NCBI GenBank assembly: GCA_017509065.1
Contig: JAFWQM010000153.1
Coordinates: 1 to 7,970, forward strand
Source of the DNA: Clostridia bacterium
Lineage (GTDB): Bacteria; Bacillota_A; Clostridia; Christensenellales; Aristaeellaceae
DNA: 7,970 bases
Direction: 5' to 3'
Part shown: piece after piece, positions 1 through 5,633 of the stretch
How the letters are laid out: each line of letters opens with the position of its first letter
Numbering within the stretch: position 1 is the first letter of the stretch
Notes under the pieces: generated by a model
Told to the model about the DNA's origin: nothing
Database searches by the model: none
Seen by the model: only the letters and a program-made list of their open reading frames with translations
Position numbers and translations under genes: made by a program

Positions 1-773
1 CCCACGAAATGCTGGGCGCGATTATTAAGAGTTACTACGCCGAAAAAGCGAACATCGATCCCAAGAACATCGCCGTGGTTTCCGTCATGCCCTGCACCGC
101 CAAGAAGTTCGAGGCCGACCGTGAAGAACTGGCCGGAACCGGTTATCCGGATGTGGACGCGGTCATCACCACCCGCGAGCTGGCCCGGATGATCAAGGAA
201 GCGGGCATCGACTTCGTGAACCTGCCCGATGAGGACTTTGATCCCCTGTGCGGCGAATCCACCGGCGCGGCCGTCATCTTCGGTGCCACCGGCGGCGTGA
301 TGGAAGCGGCCCTGCGTACCGCGTATGAGACCATCACCGGTGAAACCCTCGAGGACGTGAACTTCACCGCCGTCCGCGGCATCGAAGGCATCAAGGAAGC
401 CACCGTTCAGGTGGGCGACCTGCCCGTCAGCGTGGCCGTGGCCCATTCCACCGGCGCTGCTTCCAAGCTGCTGGATATGGTGCGCTCCGGCGAAAAGAAC
501 TACACCTTCATCGAAGTCATGGCGTGCCCCGGCGGCTGCGTCACCGGCGGCGGCCAGCCCATCGTGTCCAGCCAGGACAAGATGACCTGCGATCCCAGGG
601 TGGAACGCGCCAAGGCCCTCTACGGCGAAGACTTGAGCAAGCCCAAGCGCAAGAGCCATGAGAACGCCGAGATCAAGAAGCTGTACGACGAATTCCTGGG
701 CGAGCCCAACGGCCACAAGGCGCATCAGCTGCTGCACACTCACTACGCCAAGCGTGAAAAATATATCAAGTAA
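1..773 (+). CDS. hydA: [FeFe] hydrogenase catalytic subunit, C-terminal part (5' end outside window)
   Basis: Catalytic subunit of an [FeFe] hydrogenase, which interconverts protons and H2 at the H-cluster in the cytoplasm and disposes of fermentation electrons. The reading frame is open to the left edge (His-Glu precede the Met at 9), so this is a partial gene. Counting from that Met, the second H-cluster motif is MPCTAKKFEADR (residues 27-38, Cys29). The third is EVMACPGGCVTGGGQP (169-184), whose Cys173 and Cys177 bind the cubane, Cys177 bridging to the di-iron site. Between them is the family-typical stretch around GESTGAAVIFGATGG. The end, from about residue 197 to LLHTHYAKREKYIK, is the small-subunit-like domain fused to the catalytic domain in HydA/HndD-type enzymes. 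The first motif (TSCCP) and the N-terminal Fe-S domains must lie upstream. It could be an HndD-type subunit of an NAD(P)-linked or electron-bifurcating complex; the partner genes are not visible. The family call is very secure, the subtype is not. Confidence 0.97.
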   Translation, partial: HEMLGAIIKSYYAEKANIDPKNIAVVSVMPCTAKKFEADREELAGTGYPDVDAVITTRELARMIKEAGIDFVNLPDEDFDPLCGESTGAAVIFGATGGVMEAALRTAYETITGETLEDVNFTAVRGIEGIKEATVQVGDLPVSVAVAHSTGAASKLLDMVRSGEKNYTFIEVMACPGGCVTGGGQPIVSSQDKMTCDPRVERAKALYGEDLSKPKRKSHENAEIKKLYDEFLGEPNGHKAHQLLHTHYAKREKYIK

Positions 774-783
774 AGCCAACATT

Positions 784-821
784 CCCCGGGAGAGGCAGGC
801 GTTTCTCCCGGGGTTTCTTTT
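784..821 (+). terminator. Rho-independent terminator after the hydrogenase gene
   Basis: A perfect 10-bp stem, CCCCGGGAGA (784-793) with TCTCCCGGGG (804-813), encloses a 10-nt loop and is followed by TTTCTTTT (814-821). It begins 11 bases after the hydrogenase stop. This suggests the hydrogenase is the last gene of its operon and that the small gene downstream needs its own promoter or read-through. Confidence 0.93.
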
Positions 822-839
822 ATGAAAGGAAGGATTTTC

Positions 840-1220
840 ATGGCGGATTTTACGGGAGCGCTGAACAAAGCGATCGTTGAAGCGCAGGACTTTATCAACA
901 ATCCCTCACGGCTCGATCAATTGCTGATCAACCTGGAAGCGACACTGCAGAAAGTGCCCGTGATCGGTGAATCCGTGTCCGAGCTGCCCACTATGATCGC
1001 CATGGTAAAAAGCTGGATCAAAAAGGAATACAACGTTTCCTATAAAGTGCTCGCCACCATGGTCGGAGCGTTCCTCTATGTGGTCAAGGGCAAGGATATC
1101 ATTCCGGACAGCATCCCCCTCGTGGGCCGCGCGGACGATATCGCCGTGGTCGCTTTGGCGCTCAAATTCGTGGAGCCGGAAGTGAAAGCCTATAAGGAAT
1201 GGCGCGACGGTAGAAGATAA
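840..1220 (+). CDS. DUF1232 (YkvA-like) small protein
   Basis: A 126-residue protein of the DUF1232/YkvA type, whose function is not established. The family signature is VVKGKDIIPDSIPLVGRADD (about 81-100), matching the usual pattern of a hydrophobic stretch, (I/L)IPD, then a turn and a conserved Asp pair, followed by the hydrophobic IAVVALALKF. The first half is helical and amphipathic, with no signal peptide. I chose the ATG at 840 because AAAGGAAGG lies six bases before it. An in-frame ATG at 822 would add six residues, but it sits right against the upstream terminator's T-run and has no ribosome binding site of its own. The gene lies between two terminators. No separate promoter is obvious in the 66 bases after the hydrogenase stop, so it may depend on read-through. 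A link to hydrogenase is not implied by family knowledge. Confidence 0.85.
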   Translation: MADFTGALNKAIVEAQDFINNPSRLDQLLINLEATLQKVPVIGESVSELPTMIAMVKSWIKKEYNVSYKVLATMVGAFLYVVKGKDIIPDSIPLVGRADDIAVVALALKFVEPEVKAYKEWRDGRR

Positions 1221-1228
1221 ACAGAAGA

Positions 1229-1268
1229 AAACAGGGGGCCGCGGTGAAAGAGCGGCTCCCTGTTTTTT
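1229..1268 (+). terminator. Terminator, probably bidirectional, between convergent genes
   Basis: A 14-bp stem (1229-1242 with 1252-1265, one G-U pair at 1237/1257) closes a 9-base loop and runs into six T residues (1263-1268) on the plus strand. Read on the minus strand, the same stem is followed by TTTTCTTCTGTTT, so it can also end the convergent ROK kinase transcript, whose stop codon is 11 bases beyond the T-run. Confidence 0.9.
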
Positions 1269-1279
1269 GCTGAATCACT

Positions 1280-2239
1280 TTATTCGTCCCGGATCATGGA
1301 AAGCGCGCCATAGAGAACAGAATCGTCGCCCAGCGCGGCTTTTTTCAATTCCACCGTGGGCCGGATGGAAGTCATGCAGTAGCGGTCAACCTCCGCCAGG
1401 ATCTTTTCCAGGAAGATATCGCCCACTGCCTCGATCACGCCGCCGCCGTAGACCACGGCGTCCGGACTGATGGTGTTGATCATATTGCCCGTGGCGACAG
1501 CCAGATAGTGGCACGCGCGGTCAACGGCTTCCGTCGCTACGGCGTCGCCTTCCTGCAGCGCGCGTTTGAGGGCCTTGCTCTTGAACGCGGAGCCGTCCAG
1601 CGCGTCCGCCATGAGGCTGGTTCTGCCGCGGGAGACCTGCTGGCGGATATAGGCCGACATACCCTGCTTGCTCGAAAACGCCTCCAGGCATCCGCGCTGG
1701 CCGCAGTTGCACAGCGGGCCTTCGGGGTCCAGCACCATATGGCCATATTCCGCGGCCTTGAACAGGTGGCCGGTGAACAGTTTGCCGTCCAGGATCAGGC
1801 CGCCGCCCATGCCGGTGCCGACGAAGAAGCCGACAACGTTCTTGTAGCCCTTCACAGCGCCGTACTTGTATTCGCCCAGGACGCCCACGTTCACATCGTT
1901 GCCGATGTGGAACGGCACGCCGAATTCCTTTTCGATTGGCTTGCGGATATCATAATCGCGCCAGGGAAGGTTCGGGGAAAAGAGGACCACGCCTTCAGCC
2001 TGGTTGATCACGCCCGGCGCGCCGGCGGCGATGGCGCGGATGTCGCTCTTCTTGATTCCGGATTCATTGATCATTTCCCGGACGACGCTGATAATCACCT
2101 GCTCGATATTCTCCGAGGAATCGCCCCCCGACTTGGTCTTTTTCTTGAGCCGGTAAACAGGCTTTTCTTTATCATCAAAGATGGCGCCCAGAACTTTGGT
2201 GCCGCCGATGTCCAGACAGATGCAGTAATCCTTTGCCAT
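1280..2239 (-). CDS. ROK-family sugar kinase (glucokinase-like)
   Basis: A 319-residue ROK (repressor/ORF/kinase) protein without the N-terminal helix-turn-helix of ROK repressors, so a kinase. It probably phosphorylates glucose, N-acetylmannosamine, fructose or a related hexose with ATP in the cytoplasm. The phosphate-binding loop DIGGTK is at residues 10-15. GND (113-115) carries the catalytic Asp115, and GTGMGGG (141-147) is the second phosphate motif. EYGH (164-167) gives the ExGH sugar-contact motif, whose His167 joins Cys177, Cys179 and Cys184 of CNCGQRGC as zinc ligands, followed by Glu186. Length and motif order are those of complete ROK kinases. The start is fixed by AAGGAGG seven bases upstream. 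The gene has its own promoter and ends at the shared terminator, so it is probably monocistronic. The exact sugar cannot be read from the sequence. Confidence 0.95.
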   Translation of the reverse strand: MAKDYCICLDIGGTKVLGAIFDDKEKPVYRLKKKTKSGGDSSENIEQVIISVVREMINESGIKKSDIRAIAAGAPGVINQAEGVVLFSPNLPWRDYDIRKPIEKEFGVPFHIGNDVNVGVLGEYKYGAVKGYKNVVGFFVGTGMGGGLILDGKLFTGHLFKAAEYGHMVLDPEGPLCNCGQRGCLEAFSSKQGMSAYIRQQVSRGRTSLMADALDGSAFKSKALKRALQEGDAVATEAVDRACHYLAVATGNMINTISPDAVVYGGGVIEAVGDIFLEKILAEVDRYCMTSIRPTVELKKAALGDDSVLYGALSMIRDE

Positions 2240-2303
2240 ACGCTTGCCTCCTTATTCTTTGGTGCACTGACGGAAAGAAATCGATCCTGTTATTGACGGT
2301 TCC

Positions 2304-2333
2304 ATTATAGCATATCGGGAGTGATATTGTCTA
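2304..2333 (-). promoter_or_regulatory. Sigma-A-type promoter of the ROK kinase gene
   Basis: On the minus strand, TAGACA (2333-2328) is followed after 18 bases by a perfect TATAAT (2309-2304), preceded by TGC, giving an extended -10. Transcription would begin near 2297, leaving a leader of about 57 bases before the ATG. The promoter starts only 10 bases past the stop of the upstream secreted-protein gene, and no terminator is seen between them, so some read-through is possible. Confidence 0.8.
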
Positions 2334-2342
2334 TATTCAATT

Positions 2343-3260
2343 TTATTCCTCAGGAAGCACAACGTCATAATCCGATGCTAAGGTTACGTTATAATCACCG
2401 GCGTTGAAGCGTTTGACATAGCTTGCGTTATAATCCGTGATGGCAAGGTCCACCTGAACATCCACTTCACGGATCGTTCCATCCACGAAAACGGACAGCA
2501 AGCCCAGATTTCCCTTCACTCCGGTCAGCCGGCCCTGACTGTCCAGGGTGAAAGCGATGTCGACGTCACGCACTGTCCACCGCACTGTGCCGTCCGTCAG
2601 GGCTTCCGTCACGGTGACATAGTTATCAAAGCTGATGAATTCTTCCTCATTTCTTTCGCGGTCATGACCATAGCCGAACCAGCGGTCAGACAGGAAAACG
2701 GCGCAAACATTCAGTGCGCTGGATGCCAGGTTTGGCACCTGTTCGGCGTCCAGCACGATGCGCACGGTTTTTCCGCTGTCTGTTTCGCTTACGGTAAGGG
2801 CGTCCTCCGGGAACGTAAGCTGACGGACGATGATACCGCCCAGGTCAGTCAGGGAATCCAGCTCCACGGAACGGCGCAGAAGCGTATTCCGGCAGTTGTC
2901 GCTGCCCACCCGGTAGGTCCCGGGATGGTAGGCTTCCATCACGTAATAGTAGCCTTCCTCGTCCGCGATAATGGTCCAGCCGGTTTCCATTTCGCTTCCG
3001 TCCGCCTTGGGCGTGAGAAGCTTCAGGCCATAGAAGGAACGGTAGCCGTCCTGAACATAGTGAAGTTGCGCGGTCTTGAAGTATTCGCCGTCCAGGGAGA
3101 AGCGTGCCTCGCCGTCCACGGTCACGCTGTCCGTGTCAAAGAGCAGGCTGCAGCCGCCGTTCCATATTTCGCCGAGCGGCGCCTCTGCCGCTGCGGCAGA
3201 GGCAAAGATTACGCAAAGGAATACCGTGAACACAATTGTCGCAAGTTTTGAATGAAGCAT
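2343..3260 (-). CDS. Secreted protein of unknown function
   Basis: I do not recognise this family. The 305-residue product begins with a classical signal peptide: MLHSK, a hydrophobic core LATIVFTVFLCVIF, then ASAAAAEAP, with cleavage likely near Ala25. No lipobox, transmembrane helix or cell-wall sorting motif follows, so export past the membrane is expected. The mature part looks beta-rich and acidic, with alternating hydrophobic stretches such as YYYVMEAY (104-111) and GTVRWTVRDVDIAFTLD (224-240). It has three Cys after the signal peptide (37, 123, 186) and no catalytic motif I can name. The ATG at 3260 is preferred because GGAGG lies eight bases before it; an in-frame ATG at 3275 would place that ribosome binding site inside the gene. 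It lies 44 bases downstream of the GGDEF gene on the same strand, so cotranscription is possible, and no strong promoter is seen between them. Confidence 0.8.
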   Translation of the reverse strand: MLHSKLATIVFTVFLCVIFASAAAAEAPLGEIWNGGCSLLFDTDSVTVDGEARFSLDGEYFKTAQLHYVQDGYRSFYGLKLLTPKADGSEMETGWTIIADEEGYYYVMEAYHPGTYRVGSDNCRNTLLRRSVELDSLTDLGGIIVRQLTFPEDALTVSETDSGKTVRIVLDAEQVPNLASSALNVCAVFLSDRWFGYGHDRERNEEEFISFDNYVTVTEALTDGTVRWTVRDVDIAFTLDSQGRLTGVKGNLGLLSVFVDGTIREVDVQVDLAITDYNASYVKRFNAGDYNVTLASDYDVVLPEE

Positions 3261-3304
3261 GATTCTTTCCTCCAATGATATAATTTGTCAATTGCCTGAC
3301 AGAG

Positions 3305-4153
3305 TTAAAACGAGATACAATTCATTTTTCTTCCATGAAAAACTGATATTTTATGCTTTATCTTCGGCGGGAGGACGGCTGCGCCTTTTGACACGGCCAG
3401 GAATACGCCGGAAGTTTCCCGATCGGCGTTGTATGCGGAAATTTCCGTGTCAACGGTTTTCAATTTTTCCAGCATGGCGGCTTCCTCTGTCTGCTCCGCG
3501 ACCATGGCAAACTCGTCCCCGCCGATACGATAGGTATTCTGCGCGCCGAATGCTTTCGAGATCGCCTTTGCGGCGCCAATAATGATCTGGTCTCCGTATT
3601 CATGCCCGTATTGGTCGTTGATTTCTTTCAGGCCGTTGATATCGAAGATGCCGACGCAGAAGTCCGCGGTACCCTTATCGATTTTCTCCGCGAATTTTCG
3701 GAGGATTTCATGATAGGCGGTGGAACTTTGCGCTTTAGTCAGCGCGTCAATATACGCCTTCGTCTGGAGATAATCCAGATACAGGCGCAGATTCGACTGC
3801 ATTTTGTCGATCTTCCTGCGCAGCTCGCCCAGTTCATCCTCATTGGGATCGTCGGTTTCGTCGTCTTCTGTATTGCCGGGGATAGAGCTGACTTCCAGCG
3901 TCAGCTTATCCACGTTTGCCGACAATTCGGACAGCCCGCTATTGATCCCCTCCAGCCTGGTATGCACCTGGTGCGTCAGCAGCGCGACGGCCAGGCCGAT
4001 CCCCAGCACGGAAATGATGGAGGTATACGTGATGGAGAGGGCGTTGTTCATTTCTTTGAAAGCTTTCTGCTTTTGAGCATGATTCAGGCCGGTCCTTTTC
4101 GGATTGCGCAGAAGCGTTTTCTGTAGAGAATGGGGCCGGTTTACTCCTTCCAT
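3305..4153 (-). CDS. Membrane-anchored GGDEF protein (diguanylate cyclase-like), 3' end apparently frameshifted
   Basis: GGDEF proteins make the second messenger c-di-GMP from GTP. This 282-residue version has one transmembrane segment (about 39-61), a heptad-like helix (about 64-90), an acidic linker (EDDETDDPNEDE, 96-107), a second helix, then the GGDEF domain from about 134. The metal-site Asp171 sits in DINGLKEIND, and RIGGDEF ends in an intact GGDEF (211-215). The usual DxLTGxxNR entry motif is degenerate (DALTKAQSSTAY). No RxxD inhibitory site lies five residues before GGDEF, so product inhibition of the usual kind is unlikely. After SKGAAV (255-260) homology stops: the expected end with an ADxxMYxxK helix is absent, and another frame carries PPAEDKA there. 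Activity is therefore doubtful. The ATG at 4153 has a modest AGGA nearby. Met35 (4051) is an alternative that would remove a basic N-terminus that fits poorly with a cytoplasmic GGDEF domain. Confidence 0.85.
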   Translation of the reverse strand: MEGVNRPHSLQKTLLRNPKRTGLNHAQKQKAFKEMNNALSITYTSIISVLGIGLAVALLTHQVHTRLEGINSGLSELSANVDKLTLEVSSIPGNTEDDETDDPNEDELGELRRKIDKMQSNLRLYLDYLQTKAYIDALTKAQSSTAYHEILRKFAEKIDKGTADFCVGIFDINGLKEINDQYGHEYGDQIIIGAAKAISKAFGAQNTYRIGGDEFAMVAEQTEEAAMLEKLKTVDTEISAYNADRETSGVFLAVSKGAAVLPPKIKHKISVFHGRKMNCISF

Positions 4154-4265
4154 TTATGTTCCTGCGTTGGAACTTGTACAGGCGTTTACATCAGAATGAA
4201 ACGGGAATGCCTGCGGCTCTGCGGGCGGGAAAGGACATCTCCAGGCCGCTTTTTCCGTCCATCAT

Positions 4266-4294
4266 ATTATACAGGAAAAAAGCCCGGCAGACAA
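4266..4294 (-). promoter_or_regulatory. Probable promoter of the GGDEF gene
   Basis: On the minus strand, TTGTCT (4294-4289; four of six consensus bases) is followed after 17 bases by a perfect TATAAT (4271-4266). Transcription would start near 4259, giving a leader of about 105 bases. The -35 element lies in the loop of the terminator that ends the upstream radical SAM gene. The leader shows no c-di-GMP riboswitch core that I can find. Confidence 0.65.
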
Positions 4295-4302
4295 GGGGCT
4301 TT
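4276..4302 (-). terminator. Rho-independent terminator after the radical SAM gene
   Basis: On the minus strand, AAAGCCC (4302-4296) pairs perfectly with GGGCTTT (4285-4279) across a 10-base loop, with the U-run completed by positions 4281-4276. It lies about 70 bases past the radical SAM stop. A longer alternative pairing uses AAGCCCG at 4332-4326 with CGGGCTT at 4286-4280. Confidence 0.75.
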
Positions 4303-4370
4303 CAGGGAATTACGCCATAAAACGGCGGGCTTACTATGACAGCAAGACCGGCATTGAATGATTGATCCCC

Positions 4371-5495
4371 TCACAGAATGATGTCTCCCGCGCCGAATCC
4401 CTTGGGCATAGGCTCCTCTTCAAGGAAGCGGAAGCTTTCGTCCCGCAGTGTGGGCAGGAAATACGCATACGGCAGGCGGGAAAATTCGCAGCCATAGCTG
4501 CTCTGGCCAAACCATCCTCCTTCCTTGGCGCGGAGGTTCAGATCGCGGGCGAACTTGGTGCGGTTGGAGCAGTCGTGCACCAGCATCAGCCACTGCTCTT
4601 TGTCGGCCACGGCCATGAATTGCAGTGTCAGGTTCCGGCTGAAAATGGGGGAGACGTAGCCCTGTCGGCACAGGTACAAGTTTTCGCCCGCGTAATTGTC
4701 AATGTTGTTTTCGTTGAGGTGCAGTTCGGCGCAGTTGATGAAGTCAGCGCCTGTGGCGAAGATGGAGAGCTTTTTCTCCATGAATTCAGCGAAAAACTCC
4801 GGGGTCATGGGCGTTTCGATGCCGACCCGGGGAAAGAATTCGCGGGCGATTGCCATGGCTTCAATGACCCGGCCCGAACAGTGGGACGCGCCGAGGTTAA
4901 AGCGGATCTCGTCCAGCCCGGCTTCCGCCAGGGCTTTTAAATTGTCCCGGTTGGCGTGGATGCCGTTGGTGTACAGATGCTGGTGAATGCCCGCTTCATG
5001 GAATTTGCGCACGACGCCGTAATACTTTTCGATCTCCATGAAGGGCTCCAGATACACGTAGGAAATGCCCGTGGGCTTTTTATGGATGGACAGGAGCAGG
5101 TCGAGGTCGTCCTCATAAAACTTCGTCCCGCCGATTTCCCACATGCCCTCGCCCACCGGCGGCTGGGCGTCGAGACAGCCGTAATCGTAGCAGAATTTGC
5201 AGGCCGCGTCGCATTTGTTGGTCTTCCGCACGGCAGACAGGCCGGTGCCCAAAAGGCAGGATCGGCACCCGCCGGGGAACTTGCTTTCGTCGCCCACAAA
5301 ATACGTGCGTCCTTCCAGCGATTTCAGATGCGGTATATTCGCCATCAGTTCTTTGTGCTTCGCGTTGACCGCCGTTTCGATCTGGCTGAACACCGACAGC
5401 GCGATTTCCATCTGCCCCGGCATCAGGTCTTCATCCTCCGGCAGGGAAGCGAAAAACTCAAACCAGGAAAGGGCGTCCTTCTTGGATATTCTCAT
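4371..5495 (-). CDS. Radical SAM protein of unknown substrate (PFL-activase-related, COG2108-like)
   Basis: A 374-residue radical SAM enzyme. CDAACKFC (95-102) gives the CX3CX2C motif that binds the [4Fe-4S] cluster used to cleave S-adenosylmethionine. Just before it, GGCRSCLLGTG (75-85) carries a CxxC pair, and Cys107 follows the motif. Further Cys at 206, 255, 276, 309 and 336 make 11 in all, so additional Fe-S or metal sites are possible. HLYTNGI (173-179) and LDEIRFNLG (194-202) fit the TIM-barrel core of activase-like radical SAM proteins. IETPM followed by DFINCAELHLNENN (251-264) resembles the COG2108 group of uncharacterised PFL-activase relatives; that link is from memory of the pattern. 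The start at 5495 has GGAGG eight bases upstream. A longer ORF to 5585 would translate the inverted repeat and is unlikely. No glycyl-radical enzyme, precursor peptide or transporter lies beside it, so the substrate is unknown. Confidence 0.88.
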   Translation of the reverse strand: MRISKKDALSWFEFFASLPEDEDLMPGQMEIALSVFSQIETAVNAKHKELMANIPHLKSLEGRTYFVGDESKFPGGCRSCLLGTGLSAVRKTNKCDAACKFCYDYGCLDAQPPVGEGMWEIGGTKFYEDDLDLLLSIHKKPTGISYVYLEPFMEIEKYYGVVRKFHEAGIHQHLYTNGIHANRDNLKALAEAGLDEIRFNLGASHCSGRVIEAMAIAREFFPRVGIETPMTPEFFAEFMEKKLSIFATGADFINCAELHLNENNIDNYAGENLYLCRQGYVSPIFSRNLTLQFMAVADKEQWLMLVHDCSNRTKFARDLNLRAKEGGWFGQSSYGCEFSRLPYAYFLPTLRDESFRFLEEEPMPKGFGAGDIIL

Positions 5496-5521
5496 TCGTA
5501 AAACCTCCATAGAAGAAAGAC

Positions 5522-5618
5522 AGGAGTTAGAAGAGAGGAGATAGGAGAGTGGAATGACACGCATTTCGACGCAATTGTCATCCATGAATAATCTCCTATC
5601 TCCTCACTCCTAACTCCT
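5522..5618. repeat. Inverted repeat built of AGGAG-type heptamers
   Basis: Two 27-base arms, 5522-5548 and 5592-5618, are reverse complements with two mismatches (5531/5609 and 5534/5606). Each arm is itself about four tandem heptamers: on the minus strand the right arm reads AGGAGTT, AGGAGTG, AGGAGAT, AGGAGAT. The left arm on the plus strand reads AGGAGTT, AGAAGAG, AGGAGAT, AGGAGAG. Inside the 43-base spacer, ATGACA (5554-5559) can pair with TGTCAT (5576-5581). The element fills most of the gap between the lipoprotein stop and the radical SAM start. It has no T-run, so it is not a typical terminator. Confidence 0.85.
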
Positions 5619-5633
5619 CACTGAGCGAAGCGA

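Noticed and set aside
1508..2296. Long plus-strand open frame (262 codons) opposite the ROK kinase
   Set aside because: It is a shadow of the kinase on the other strand, where every family motif is present; this frame has no start signals and runs across the kinase promoter.
2664..3251. Plus-strand open frame opposite the secreted protein
   Set aside because: There is no Shine-Dalgarno or plausible domain, while the minus frame has a clear signal peptide and ribosome binding site.
4154..4260. c-di-GMP riboswitch in the leader of the GGDEF gene
   Set aside because: I looked for the conserved core sequences and found no convincing match; only short hairpins are present.
4130..4339. Small plus-strand gene in the gap before the GGDEF start
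   Set aside because: It has no ribosome binding site, overlaps the GGDEF start, promoter and terminator, and its peptide has no coherent pattern.
5496..5585. N-terminal extension of the radical SAM protein to an ATG at 5585
   Set aside because: The extra 30 residues translate the inverted-repeat spacer and one arm. A strong GGAGG sits eight bases before the ATG at 5495.
5522..5618. CRISPR-like or terminator reading of the repeat
   Set aside because: There are only two inverted arms of heptamers, no regular repeats with unique spacers, and no T-run after the stem.
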